A DNA stretch of 43,905 nt from JAAKFL01 sp964629645 (GTDB lineage Bacteria > Chlamydiota > Chlamydiia > Chlamydiales > SLFE01), in the NCBI GenBank assembly GCA_964629645.1, contig CAZVSU010000010.1, positions 1 to 43,905 of the forward strand, written 5' to 3'. Below are positions 6,365-15,826 of the stretch, piece by piece. The notes under the pieces were generated by a model. The model was not told the origin of the DNA. It saw only the letters and a list, made by a program, of their open reading frames with translations, and searched no databases. Position numbers and translations under genes: made by a program. Position 1 is the stretch's first letter, and each line of letters starts with the position of its first letter.

Positions 6365-9136
6365 ATGTCAATATTCTCATGTTATGAAAGGAATGATTAC
6401 CAGGAAATACAAAAACTATTGAACGAACAACACCCCGACATTGAGAGGATTTCTTGTGGTGGTTACACTCTTTTGGCGGAAATATGTAGGAAATACAAGA
6501 AAGGCGACGAGCGATACGTAAAACTTCTTCTGGAAAAAGGTGCAAATCCAAATTTTTCAAGGTGGGAAGAAAGTGGAAACCAGGAATTTTTTGGGCATGA
6601 GCGTGTTATATCCTTGCTATTTCAAAATCTTTATGGACCAAAGGAAACTTTGATTGAAATAGAGAGCTTGCTTCTACAGCATGGTGCTGAAGTCAACTAT
6701 TCGGTATATGACATCGACTATACAAAAGTTCCTGGAGCTGTTGTAAGGAAACTTGTTCCAAATAAATTACTACATGGTGCTGTACTTAGAACTGTCAGTG
6801 AACGTGATCCACAAATTATTGCCCTTTTAGTGAAGCATGGAATAATAGATCATAACAATCATCAGCACCACACAACATCGCTCCAGTATTTAAAGGGTAT
6901 AATAAAGAAATATTCCTCTTCGGATAGAGTTAAATATCATGCTGTTACGGAAGATTGCATCTTGCTGCTTGAGCGAGGTTTTCCTGCATATTCAGAAAAA
7001 CAACAAAGGTTACTCGAAGCAAAACAAAAAGCAGAGAAGTTAGCTGAAGAAAAACTTCGCCAAGAACAAGCACAAAAGGAGGTTGAGGCAAGGCAACGCC
7101 AAGAGGAGTTGCAAAGACAAGAAGAAGCAAGGCAAAGGGCCCTGGAAGTGCAAAAAGAAGCCCAGTCTAAGCAATCCGTATATAAAACATCGCAAGTGAA
7201 AGAAGTCGTCCTTGAGCATGATTATAATACTCAACAGCTATATCATCTTCACTATAAAAAAGATCTTGAGGGCTTTAAAGCCTTACTAGAGTCTGGGTAT
7301 GATCCAAATTTTGAGGTTTCTGGTTGGGGCTCGATATTGATACAGGTCTGTATGTCAAAAAGCTCCCTTCCACATGAATATGTGGATCTACTGATAAAGC
7401 ATGGTGCAAATCCAGATGCAGTTAGCAAGGATAACCAGTATTGTCCATTGAAAATGGCCTTAATTAATAAGGGTGGCAGCGATTCGGACACATTCAAAAG
7501 CCTCCTCAAGACCGTGAAGCTGCTGTTAGATGCTGGTGCAAACCCCAATTTCCCTCCCGCTGTAAATAATCACCCAGGCTGGGGGCGCGTCTATACACCT
7601 TTACAAGACGCTGTAAATTTGAGTTTTGCCATTGGACAAGGAAGCACTGAGATGGTTGAGCTCCTACTTAGTTATGGTTCCAGAGATGTAGAGAATAAGA
7701 ACGGTCACACCACTTTGGATGCATTGAAGAATAGGAGACCTCCCTACTTTCAAGGCCCTAGACCTTATCCTAACTTCGATGAGTTCGTTACCATCTTAGA
7801 GTTAGGGCATGAAAAATACCAAAAACTAAAACAAGAAAGGCTGGTAGAATTACAACGTCAGGCAGAATTGAAAAGAGTTGCTGAAGAAGAGAAAAGGGCT
7901 GCTGAAGAAAAGAGACTTGCTGAAACACTTAACGAATATGTTGATAGTTTACGTGAAAGTGCCTTTGGTACGCACCATTATGACCCTTTAGGTTTAAATC
8001 AGGAAAACGTAATTTCCTGTCCAACGAAAGAAAAAGAACAGTTGGAAGTTCAGTTTATACCATGGTCACGAGAAAAATCTCTTGAACAGTGTCGTTGGGA
8101 ACGAAATCAAGATCTAAGGGAAGCGTGGGTCTTTGGAGGGAAACACTCAAGAAACCCTATAGCAGCTTCACTTAAAAAAACCCACAAGGTCATGGATAGG
8201 TATCTCGAGTGTAAAGATGAAACTGCAGAATTTTACTCACCAAGACCGCGTCGGCATCCAGCAAGAGTTGATTTCCCACAAAGGGGTGTGACTGCTGACG
8301 AACATAATGCTGTAATTGAGGGAATCGAACAAGATCGTGCGGATAAAATACGTTTGATGATGGACTCTGGGATCGTTTTTGGCTCATATGATAAGTTCAA
8401 ACTCTTCTTTCAAAAGCACAGAAAACTACCGCTAGAGGAGTTTCAGAAAGTTCTTGAGTCAGAGCTGAAATCAAAGCCGTCGGCCTCTCTTTCTCTGAAG
8501 GGGCAAGTGACTAATCGTCAAATGAATACACACACACCCCCTAGAAAGCCTTCTGGAAAACGCTACTCTCTAGATGACATGTCAATATCTAGTGTTCCTC
8601 CACGACCCTCGGATGTATTGATATCGTTCTGTCGCTCCAGACGAGAAGTTGTTGTAGGTGTCGGGGGTTATGGCTCTCGTTCTCAAATGACAACGGAAGA
8701 AGTTGAGGAAGACAGGGTTGCCAAAATACAGATGATGCGTAACTCAAAACTAGCTGAAAACTATGATCTGATGAGGTCATTTTATTCACAGTGCCGCGAA
8801 TTGAGCCTAGAAGATTTTAAATCTAGACTAGATATTATCGTTAAAAAAATGGAAGAGCGTGAAGAATGGTTTAAGCAGGATAGAACAAGAAGGAAAACAA
8901 AAGCAAAATTTGCTAGAACAAAAGCAGAGAAAGAAACAGATGCGATGCGCCGTAAAGCTTGCAGTAGGTCATCACGAAGCTCTGATGCTAAACCACGAGG
9001 TGGCCTTGGCTCAACCGGAGGATATTCAGGCGGAGGACCAGCAAGAGGAGAAAGGTATCAAGGTCACTCAACTGGAGAGGGGTGTAGTTTTGGTGGTGGA
9101 ATAAAAGGACACCCTGGCTGCCTGGATAAGGGTTAA
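6365..9136 (+). CDS. Ankyrin-repeat / coiled-coil protein, candidate secreted effector
   Basis: This 923-residue protein has no signal peptide. Ankyrin-type repeats lie at about 1-200 (YVKLLLEKGANPNF, ESLLLQHGAEVNY, IIALLVKHGI) and 290-460 (YVDLLIKHGANPDA, TVKLLLDAGANPNF, MVELLLSYGS). Two highly charged coiled coils follow each block (about 211-270, rich in RQRQEELQRQEE; and about 482-528). The C-terminal part holds two related copies of a module of about 50 residues (about 642-705 and 775-825; shared pattern EDR-A/V-x-KI-x-x-M ... LPLEEF / LSLEDF) and ends in a glycine-rich tail (about 885-923). Ankyrin proteins of intracellular bacteria often act inside the host cell; that role is inference. 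No clear ribosome binding site precedes the ATG. Confidence 0.75.
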   Translation: MSIFSCYERNDYQEIQKLLNEQHPDIERISCGGYTLLAEICRKYKKGDERYVKLLLEKGANPNFSRWEESGNQEFFGHERVISLLFQNLYGPKETLIEIESLLLQHGAEVNYSVYDIDYTKVPGAVVRKLVPNKLLHGAVLRTVSERDPQIIALLVKHGIIDHNNHQHHTTSLQYLKGIIKKYSSSDRVKYHAVTEDCILLLERGFPAYSEKQQRLLEAKQKAEKLAEEKLRQEQAQKEVEARQRQEELQRQEEARQRALEVQKEAQSKQSVYKTSQVKEVVLEHDYNTQQLYHLHYKKDLEGFKALLESGYDPNFEVSGWGSILIQVCMSKSSLPHEYVDLLIKHGANPDAVSKDNQYCPLKMALINKGGSDSDTFKSLLKTVKLLLDAGANPNFPPAVNNHPGWGRVYTPLQDAVNLSFAIGQGSTEMVELLLSYGSRDVENKNGHTTLDALKNRRPPYFQGPRPYPNFDEFVTILELGHEKYQKLKQERLVELQRQAELKRVAEEEKRAAEEKRLAETLNEYVDSLRESAFGTHHYDPLGLNQENVISCPTKEKEQLEVQFIPWSREKSLEQCRWERNQDLREAWVFGGKHSRNPIAASLKKTHKVMDRYLECKDETAEFYSPRPRRHPARVDFPQRGVTADEHNAVIEGIEQDRADKIRLMMDSGIVFGSYDKFKLFFQKHRKLPLEEFQKVLESELKSKPSASLSLKGQVTNRQMNTHTPPRKPSGKRYSLDDMSISSVPPRPSDVLISFCRSRREVVVGVGGYGSRSQMTTEEVEEDRVAKIQMMRNSKLAENYDLMRSFYSQCRELSLEDFKSRLDIIVKKMEEREEWFKQDRTRRKTKAKFARTKAEKETDAMRRKACSRSSRSSDAKPRGGLGSTGGYSGGGPARGERYQGHSTGEGCSFGGGIKGHPGCLDKG

Positions 9137-9171
9137 AATCGTGCTCGGTGGCTATTTATTTAGAGAATGAT

Positions 9172-9528
9172 ATGACAATATACAACAACGATCTTTTTGG
9201 AACTGCTTTTTCTGGATATATCGAAGTACAAAGAGAGTTAATCGATCTTGAGAACGCAATCATTGTAGCTGCCAGAGATGGAGACAGCATCGATCTACTA
9301 AAAGCCTTTGCTGTGGGCAATTTTGATGGTGCACTAGAAGAAAGAGTCGATACGATTATGCGTGCAGTGCTCTATACCGCGTATATGAATGAGCATAATT
9401 CAGTTATCAAAGCAATATTTAATGTAAGACCTTCGAGTTTTAATTCCTATAATAAGAATTTTATTGGCTATGACCATGTTGCAAACCTTCACGCCCAAAT
9501 ACTTGAAGGAGAAGGCGGTAAGCTTTAA
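9172..9528 (+). CDS. Hypothetical protein
   Basis: The 118-residue protein (MTIYNNDLFGTAFSGYIEVQ...) has no recognised family. It is acidic and helical in look, with LENAIIVAARDGDSIDLLKAF resembling a single ankyrin-like helix pair. The frame is open from GTG 9148, but ATG 9172 is preceded by GAGA and is the likelier start. It lies 35 bases after the ankyrin gene and may be co-transcribed with it. Confidence 0.5.
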   Translation: MTIYNNDLFGTAFSGYIEVQRELIDLENAIIVAARDGDSIDLLKAFAVGNFDGALEERVDTIMRAVLYTAYMNEHNSVIKAIFNVRPSSFNSYNKNFIGYDHVANLHAQILEGEGGKL

Positions 9529-9548
9529 TGTGTATAGCCTGCCAATTA

Positions 9549-9564
9549 TGGCACGGAACTTGCA
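9549..9564 (+). promoter_or_regulatory. Sigma-54 (RpoN) promoter, -24/-12 type
   Basis: The sequence TGGCACGGAACTTGCA matches the sigma-54 consensus (TGGCACG-N4-TTGCW) at every defined base, with GG at -24 and GC at -12 and ten bases between them. The start of transcription would be near 9575, leaving a leader of about 18 bases that contains the ribosome site GAAGGTG before the ATG at 9593. Chlamydiae encode RpoN and a two-component activator (AtoC/CtcC). Confidence 0.82.
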
Positions 9565-9592
9565 TGATAGAGAGTAAAATGAAGGTGAACCT

Positions 9593-12577
9593 ATGTCCCT
9601 AGGTGATAATAATTTTAACTTTAGGATTTCAATTGAAGGAAAGACTTACGAGTTTGACCTCCGGACCACATCAACAGGATCAGGACGATACTCAATTCTC
9701 CCAAAAAATGAATCGGATCTTTCCGTTATTAAAAAATTAATTCAGCGCGCCTTTGACGAGAACCCGTCCTCAATTGAAGACCTATCGCGAGAATTACGGC
9801 ATATACCGTCAGTAACATATGTCTCGGTGTGCCCGACTTCAAAAACTAATACAGTCGGAGTCCAACAACTACAGCAAGCAACGCCTAAGCCTAGCTTATC
9901 TGAGAAAGCAGCCCTGATAGACCAGCGTCTACAGGGGTATTGTAAAGAGCGCGGATTCCAAGGTGCAGTGCTCGTCATTGAGAATGGTAAGGTATCCCTT
10001 CAGAAGGGATACGGCATATCTAGTGCTGGTGGAGATCCTATTACAGATAGAACACCATTACCAATCGCTTCTCTTACAAAACCTATTGTAGGAATGGCGG
10101 TTCTTGACATGGTTGCGAGCGGTCGATTTGAGTCCATCCAAAACCCAGCTCGGGTAAAAATTACCGATTTTTTACCAGAGAACTGCTTGCCAACTGACCC
10201 CGAAGTTCTAGACACGTGGAAATCCGTTTCGTTGCAAGACCTGCTTAACCATACATCTGGATTGCCGAGCTTTCCAGAGTATGGCGCTCAACTCATGAAG
10301 GCCAAAGGTGGAGATGTTAGTAACCCTCTTTCTCCTCTAGATGCAATTAATTTAATTCGTGATAGAAAAATTAAAGGTGGCAGTGAGTATTGTTATAGTA
10401 ACTTCGGCTACCATCTGGTTGGAAAAATGATTGAACATGTTTCCGGTCAGTCGTTTGAGAAGGAGATTAATGCGTTCCTTTCAAGCAAAGGCTGCGAGAG
10501 TTCCGGCTATGTTGGTACAGGGTCAGTTGTCTTGCCTAATCCCATGAAATGGAATGGGACTCAAACTGTAAATATTGATGAAAAACTAGCTCCTTTATCA
10601 GAAGCTTACTCGTCAGGCGGTTTGTATTCTACGGTTGAGGACCTTGCAAAGTTAATTGGATCCATTCAAACCTCAGATTCTCTTAAACAAACCGGTCATG
10701 TAACCGAACACGGTCAGGATTTTCGACCCAACTATAACTGTAGCTTTGGATGGAACATCTCAACAGGTTCGGAGCATACAGAAATTTGGAAGAATGGTGC
10801 TATTGATGGGTTTGGTTCTCTACTGGTTTCCTACCCAGAAACAAACTCCGCCTTCATTGTATTATCAAACTGTCAGGCTGAAGACGTTGAGCCTTTTATA
10901 GGTCGTGAGTTATCAGATATCCTTACCTCAGATTCCGCTGAATCGGCGCAAAAAGCCATGAGTGAGAAAGTGCAAAGAATGCGTGGAGAGAACAAAAAAA
11001 TTGCCAAGCAAAGCAGTGAGCTCGATATCAAGAAGAAAAGAAATGTGGCAAGGGGGTGTTGGGAAAAATATGTATCTTCTGGTAGACAAGAAGACCTCTG
11101 GAAACTGAAGCACTTTCTTTCTAGGCAGTATCCGGATCCGCTATTTATTCAAAAAGAATTAGATGAAGCTGTGAAGAGCCGGGATTACGAACGTTTTGTT
11201 GCGCTATTTGAGCCCCTATCCGTCGACTTGGCTGGATTGATCGCTAAAGAAGAAGGAATACCCTCCGTTGCCGCAAGGCAGCTTGACAACTGGCTTAATG
11301 CTTTTAATAGTGGAGAGCGTTCTAAGGTACAAGTATTGCAGCAAGGCTTCAAGGTGCCTCAGCCCTCAGAAAGTATTAATGGTCTTCTGCAGCTATTCGA
11401 TCGTGTACAAGGGTTTAACCTTATTGAGATCAAAGATGAGACCGCCACCGGTATTACGGCTGTTTTACGAGAGCGATGTGCGTTTCAAGAGTATGCAGAG
11501 CTGACTATTGAAATAGATCCCGAAAGTCCACATAAGATTGTAAATGCACAACTTGTTCCGACAGACCTTCCTCCACCTAAAGTTGAGCGCATATCTGAGG
11601 TTGCAGCTATTGAGGCTATTAACCAAAAAATAGAGTCTTTGGCAAAAGATGGCCGATTTTCAGGAACCGTTTTAGTGACTAAACCGGGCGAGCGACAACC
11701 TATCGTTAAGCAAGCTGTTGGACTCTCAAACATTGAACAAGAAGATCAGATTACGATTGATACCAAATTCTCAATAGCTTCTTGTGGAAAAATGTTCACA
11801 AGTGTTCTTATTCTTCAGCTCGTTGAGCAACGAAAAATAAAGCTTCATGATCAAGTCGGTAAATATGTTAAGGGGTTAGATAGTGGCCTTGCTAGAGCCA
11901 CAATACAGCAGCTTTTAACCCATACAGCTGGCGCCGGCCCACTGAATGAAGAGTACAGAGCAGAGTCAACAACTGTGCAACAGTTAATCCAGCATGGTAA
12001 GGGTCGTAAGCCTGACTTTGAGCCAGGGTCTGATTGGAGATATAGCAACTATGGCTTTACGCTTCTTGGTGGTGTCATCGAAGCTGTTACAGGAAAAGAT
12101 TATTACCAAGTTGTTTCCGAAAAAATTTTTCAACCGTTGGATATGAGAAACTCTAGCTACCCTACGAAAACAGAGTCTTTAGAGAATACCGCGGAGGGCT
12201 ATATCCGGAAACTTGATGGCCTTCATAGTAACAGAGAGACTATGCCAATGCGTGGTTCCCCTGCTGGAGGGGCATATTCGACGGTAACGGATTTCAATAG
12301 TTTTGCAAGGGGATTGCAAAGTGGTGCCTTATTAAGCCCTAAGTCCGTAGAGTTATTAACTACCCCACAGGAAGTTTCTCCTGGGTTTCGATACACGCTA
12401 GGATTTCAGGACGGTGATCTTTGGTTTGGACACGGAGGAAGGGAAGACGGGGTAAACGCAGAGCTGCGAATTTATCCAAAGTCAGGTTATGTGGTTTCGG
12501 TAATGGCTAATTTAGATCCACCAGCAGCATCCGACTTGGCAGAGTTTATTGGAGCTAGATTACCCGAGGAATCCTGA
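9593..12577 (+). CDS. Tandem serine beta-lactamase-like (class C / esterase fold) protein
   Basis: The 994-residue protein joins two beta-lactamase-type (PF00144) domains. Domain 1 (about 110-440) has Ser160-x-x-Lys163 (SLTK) and Tyr268-Ser-Asn; its third motif reads KNG (400-402) instead of the common H-x-G. Domain 2 (about 690-990) has Ser730-x-x-Lys733 (SCGK), Tyr817-Ser-Asn and His947-Gly-Gly, a full set. Between them lies a stretch (about 565-670: WLNAFNSGERSK, GFNLIEIKDE) of the type found beside this domain in other serine hydrolases. The first 100 residues are unrecognised. No signal peptide is visible, so it seems cytoplasmic or secreted by another route; substrates could be peptides, esters or beta-lactams. 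It is driven by a sigma-54 promoter. The stop overlaps the next ATG by one base. Confidence 0.85.
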   Translation: MSLGDNNFNFRISIEGKTYEFDLRTTSTGSGRYSILPKNESDLSVIKKLIQRAFDENPSSIEDLSRELRHIPSVTYVSVCPTSKTNTVGVQQLQQATPKPSLSEKAALIDQRLQGYCKERGFQGAVLVIENGKVSLQKGYGISSAGGDPITDRTPLPIASLTKPIVGMAVLDMVASGRFESIQNPARVKITDFLPENCLPTDPEVLDTWKSVSLQDLLNHTSGLPSFPEYGAQLMKAKGGDVSNPLSPLDAINLIRDRKIKGGSEYCYSNFGYHLVGKMIEHVSGQSFEKEINAFLSSKGCESSGYVGTGSVVLPNPMKWNGTQTVNIDEKLAPLSEAYSSGGLYSTVEDLAKLIGSIQTSDSLKQTGHVTEHGQDFRPNYNCSFGWNISTGSEHTEIWKNGAIDGFGSLLVSYPETNSAFIVLSNCQAEDVEPFIGRELSDILTSDSAESAQKAMSEKVQRMRGENKKIAKQSSELDIKKKRNVARGCWEKYVSSGRQEDLWKLKHFLSRQYPDPLFIQKELDEAVKSRDYERFVALFEPLSVDLAGLIAKEEGIPSVAARQLDNWLNAFNSGERSKVQVLQQGFKVPQPSESINGLLQLFDRVQGFNLIEIKDETATGITAVLRERCAFQEYAELTIEIDPESPHKIVNAQLVPTDLPPPKVERISEVAAIEAINQKIESLAKDGRFSGTVLVTKPGERQPIVKQAVGLSNIEQEDQITIDTKFSIASCGKMFTSVLILQLVEQRKIKLHDQVGKYVKGLDSGLARATIQQLLTHTAGAGPLNEEYRAESTTVQQLIQHGKGRKPDFEPGSDWRYSNYGFTLLGGVIEAVTGKDYYQVVSEKIFQPLDMRNSSYPTKTESLENTAEGYIRKLDGLHSNRETMPMRGSPAGGAYSTVTDFNSFARGLQSGALLSPKSVELLTTPQEVSPGFRYTLGFQDGDLWFGHGGREDGVNAELRIYPKSGYVVSVMANLDPPAASDLAEFIGARLPEES

Positions 12578-13005
12578 TGACTTTGCAGAACAACTTCGAT
12601 CCAGTTCGCGTGCTTAGTAAGCCATTAATGGCCCATTTGGCTTCGGTTGAGGATGGCGCACCACGTTCATCACCACTCTGGTTTCTCTATGAAGATGGAG
12701 CTATTTGGTTGTTTGGTGTGAGCGATGACAGCTTCATTAGGCGATTAACTGCGGAGCCAAGGTGTGCTTTGTCTATTGTTGATTTTGACTTAGAAAAGGG
12801 TGTTCTGCTTCACGTGGGCGTTCGCGGGGTCGCTACAGTGACGGATGTCGACCATGACCGTCTAAAGAGGTTTGTTGGCAAATATCTTGGTTCTAATTCG
12901 GAAGCTTGGAATGAGTGGTTCGTTCAAAATATTGTCGATTCAATCGATAAGATGGTTGAGGTAAAGGCTAAAACGACAGTCACCAAGGATGTATCTTATT
13001 GGTGA
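12577..13005 (+). CDS. PPOX-fold (pyridoxamine 5'-phosphate oxidase-like) protein, copy 1
   Basis: The 142-residue protein has the split-barrel flavin-binding look of PPOX-like stress proteins: KPLMAHLASVEDGAPRSSPLWFLYEDG, then DDSFIRRLTAEPRCALSIVDFD. It is clearly paralogous to the protein at 18403-18879 (shared KPLMAHL, RCALS/KCALG-VVDF, FVGKYLG, WNEWFVQN, V(A/T)KDVS). Its start overlaps the stop of the tandem beta-lactamase-like gene (TGATG). Its end overlaps the convergent gene on the other strand by ten bases. Likely binds FMN or F420; the substrate is unknown. Confidence 0.78.
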   Translation: MTLQNNFDPVRVLSKPLMAHLASVEDGAPRSSPLWFLYEDGAIWLFGVSDDSFIRRLTAEPRCALSIVDFDLEKGVLLHVGVRGVATVTDVDHDRLKRFVGKYLGSNSEAWNEWFVQNIVDSIDKMVEVKAKTTVTKDVSYW

Positions 13006-15194
13006 AGATTCCGCTCTAGTTGTTTAAATATTTTTTCAGTTGTTGCTTTGTCAGAAAAAAACCTTTCTATTTCAGGTAGATCACTTTTCTCAACACCTTC
13101 ATACTGCCCATTACGTTTAAGTATCAGGGATAGTCGGATTTTTTGAATAGCAAGCAGGTATTTTGCTAATACACAAGCCTCTTTTTTCGTGATGATCTGG
13201 CGCATGTACAGTTCATCGATCCGGTCCAATGAACTTACACGATCAATGTGATAGAGGTCTGCAAGGCTCTCAAGTGCCAGTGATATTGGGCGGTAAAATG
13301 TGTTTTTAATGTCGATTTTATTGTCCCATGAACGAATGACAGTTTTGGCGTAGTTCCTCATGACCTCTTCAAATGTTTGGACCAAATTCTCTTTGCCAAT
13401 AGCATCAAATAGTTGACGTTTGTTGTTTCGATACTCTTGAAAAAGTCTCTTACTGCCGTAAGTCAGTCTTTCCGACAGGTTACTATAACCGAAGTTTTCC
13501 TCTTGCATCAGTAATAAACACTTATCTGCCATGGTCTTCGGGGTGCCAATAAATGTCACGCCCTTACCCGTTACAATGGGTAATTTTGAGGAGTGAGGAT
13601 CATCGAGTATATCAATACTAAAGCCTCTGGGAATAACATCATCTAAAAACCATTGATGCTTTGCTTCTGGAGGATCTTTCAAGTTGAAACAAGGTAAATT
13701 TAACTGAAAGAGGATAGTTTCGGAAATGTTTATAACTTGAAACATGATACACGCTGATAAGGCTTGAAAATACTCTTTAACAGCTTTTGTATCCATCTCG
13801 TATAGCACACCAAACTCTAAGTCTGAGTAGGGAGTAGCTTCATTTCTTCCACTCGACCCATAAACCACTACGGAAAATTCACAAGGAGGAGGACCTAATA
13901 TTTTTGCCGAGTGTTGGATCATCTCTTGCAAGATATCATCCCGATGGCGATTTATCTCAAAAAAGAGATCAGCGGTATCACAGTCTGGGTTTAGGATTTT
14001 TTCTGAGGCAATTCCTCGTAGTTTTTCTAGTCTTTGACGATAAATCTCGGACTGGATTAAGAGTCTATCCCAACTTCCTGGAGCCAGACTCATTTGATTC
14101 ATGGCATATGGGATTCGTGATGATAACGTGTCCGTATCAGTGGGAACGGGGAGATTTTGGATGTAGTGAATCAGTCCAAAAGAACGTAGCAGCTGCGTTA
14201 CAAAGCAAAATTCTTTTTGTAACTCACATACAGCCCTCTCATAGTGAATAAGAGCCAGTTTCTCAAAAATGGGATTCTGTTTTAGAGGTGTGGTCATTTT
14301 TTGCTCTCGTCTTAACTGAGACACCGCAAATAGCTCCTCTTCATCAAGATCTAGCCCGTGAATAAACTCATAGTGAATTTTTCTCGCTAAAAACTGCATA
14401 TGCGAGTAAAACCATTGGCACACTATCTGTTCATCACTGAATAGCTCATCATATCCATGAATTTTTGCTTCTTCGAGCCAATCTTTTATTGGAAAAATAT
14501 TGGATCCAAGGCAGGTGCTTGTCAGCCCAAGAGCCTTCCTGCATCTCCCCTCAACTTTTGAAGCAAAGAAGTCAGAAGACTCTATGACGATGTAGTACGA
14601 AGAAAGTTGGTTGCGGCGTTTGAGAATTTCGCATCCTCGTTCACACCTTTGTGTAGCTTGATGAGTGAAAATATAGTTGAACTCTGGAAGTGTCATTTTA
14701 TCAGAAAAAACTTCTTCTATCAGTTTTTCGTAGGTGATTTTCTCAGTTTGAGAACGAGTGATTACATGTACTTTTCTAAACTCCCAACCAAGCTCCATCG
14801 ATTTCTTTAGAGCCATGAGCCTGACAGTCATTGCACTGGAGCCGAGACTGCAAATGATAGCGTCAACTTCAAGGTTCTTTACTGGCTTGATGAAAGAGTC
14901 TCTTCTAAGTTTATAAGCTTGGGATAAATACGCTGCCATAAATTCTGTAGACAGGTTCAGTGGGTTACATTCATTATACTCGAAGAAGTTGGCATCAACT
15001 TTATAAAAGGTCTTATCGAAGAAATCATGAATAGCTTCAATATCCATTTCCGGTGAAATAAAAGGGTCTACTTCGTCCCTCTTGTGAGGGTAAATTTTTT
15101 TCGAGGTAATACCAGAAATCCACTCACCATACAAATCACTGGTATTACTTAATAGAACAAGGGCTAAAATTGAAATTAGGTTAGATTGTTTCAT
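12996..15194 (-). CDS. Exported DUF294/GlnD-like nucleotidyltransferase
   Basis: The 732-residue protein starts with a signal peptide (MKQSNLISILALVLLSNTSDLYG). The second half holds a nucleotidyltransferase motif beginning at Gly446: VVYGSSGRNEATPYSDLEFGVLY, which matches the G-S-x-x-R-x-E ... S-D-x-E/D pattern of DUF294/GlnD proteins. Helical sequence follows (YGSKRLFQEYRNNKRQLFDAIG; TFYRPISLALESLADLY). The first half (about 100-200: DAIICSLGSSAMTVRLMALKKS, KVHVITRSQTEKITYEKLIEEV) looks alpha/beta but is unassigned. Export of a nucleotidyltransferase is unusual, as ATP is absent from the periplasm. It is the last gene of the minus-strand operon and overlaps the kinase gene by 14 bases. Confidence 0.65.
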   Translation of the reverse strand: MKQSNLISILALVLLSNTSDLYGEWISGITSKKIYPHKRDEVDPFISPEMDIEAIHDFFDKTFYKVDANFFEYNECNPLNLSTEFMAAYLSQAYKLRRDSFIKPVKNLEVDAIICSLGSSAMTVRLMALKKSMELGWEFRKVHVITRSQTEKITYEKLIEEVFSDKMTLPEFNYIFTHQATQRCERGCEILKRRNQLSSYYIVIESSDFFASKVEGRCRKALGLTSTCLGSNIFPIKDWLEEAKIHGYDELFSDEQIVCQWFYSHMQFLARKIHYEFIHGLDLDEEELFAVSQLRREQKMTTPLKQNPIFEKLALIHYERAVCELQKEFCFVTQLLRSFGLIHYIQNLPVPTDTDTLSSRIPYAMNQMSLAPGSWDRLLIQSEIYRQRLEKLRGIASEKILNPDCDTADLFFEINRHRDDILQEMIQHSAKILGPPPCEFSVVVYGSSGRNEATPYSDLEFGVLYEMDTKAVKEYFQALSACIMFQVINISETILFQLNLPCFNLKDPPEAKHQWFLDDVIPRGFSIDILDDPHSSKLPIVTGKGVTFIGTPKTMADKCLLLMQEENFGYSNLSERLTYGSKRLFQEYRNNKRQLFDAIGKENLVQTFEEVMRNYAKTVIRSWDNKIDIKNTFYRPISLALESLADLYHIDRVSSLDRIDELYMRQIITKKEACVLAKYLLAIQKIRLSLILKRNGQYEGVEKSDLPEIERFFSDKATTEKIFKQLERNLHQ

Positions 15195-15714
15195 GATTTA
15201 AAATTTGTGCGAGAAGTCCTGAAGTCGTTTCCTTACGGGAGAGGTTGCCTGTATCAAGAATAAAGAGATTATTTTGTAAGGCTTCGTTACGTAAGTAAGC
15301 AGCCCAGTTCATCATCGTTTGATCAGCAAGCTCTGGTTGCCCACGTTCTTGAAGTCGCGAATGGCGAATTTTATCATCGCAGTCGATTAGAATAATTTGA
15401 GCCTCTAACTCTGTTGCTTTGAGGGCTTCTTTAACGAAAAAAATTCTCATTTGCCCCTCAAAAATGACTGTGGATTTAGGGAGATAGTCTTGCTTAATTT
15501 GTTGCATCCATTCAAGTGTTTTGCACCTTTGCCATTCTTCAGGTGATCCGAATTCGGCAATCATTGTTTCCGTGTCAGGAACACCGATAGAGTCGAAATG
15601 TAAAAAAACAGCATCTTCTAAAGTCGCTGATGATTGTAGCTCACTCAGAATAGATGTTTTCCCTGCACCCGACGCACCTGTAAAAATTATGAGCTTTCCC
15701 TTGCAGTTATTCAT
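15181..15714 (-). CDS. P-loop nucleotide kinase-like protein
   Basis: The 177-residue protein has a Walker A motif, GASGAGKTS (residues 13-21), in the small-kinase setting KLIIFTGASGAGKTSILSELQ. A LID-like arginine region (DDKIRHSRLQERGQPELADQ) follows. Size and layout resemble chloramphenicol/aminoglycoside or nucleoside kinases and other AAA_17/18-type proteins; the substrate is unknown. The ATG follows AAGGATATA. It overlaps the downstream nucleotidyltransferase gene by 14 bases, and is separated from the AadA-GNAT gene by 112 bases. Confidence 0.7.
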   Translation of the reverse strand: MNNCKGKLIIFTGASGAGKTSILSELQSSATLEDAVFLHFDSIGVPDTETMIAEFGSPEEWQRCKTLEWMQQIKQDYLPKSTVIFEGQMRIFFVKEALKATELEAQIILIDCDDKIRHSRLQERGQPELADQTMMNWAAYLRNEALQNNLFILDTGNLSRKETTSGLLAQILNHETI

Positions 15715-15826
15715 TATATCCTTATCCGTTTTTTATGTGTTTTTTCTGGAGCGTCCTGGGGAGTACAAAAATTTTTTACCAATGCATCTACATCCTGAAA
15801 ACAAATCTGTGTGATAAAGGTATTCC

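Noticed and set aside
9135..9160. TGCTCGG beside the ankyrin gene as a left attachment site matching tRNA-Leu
   Set aside because: Only seven bases match the tRNA 3' end, expected by chance in this length.
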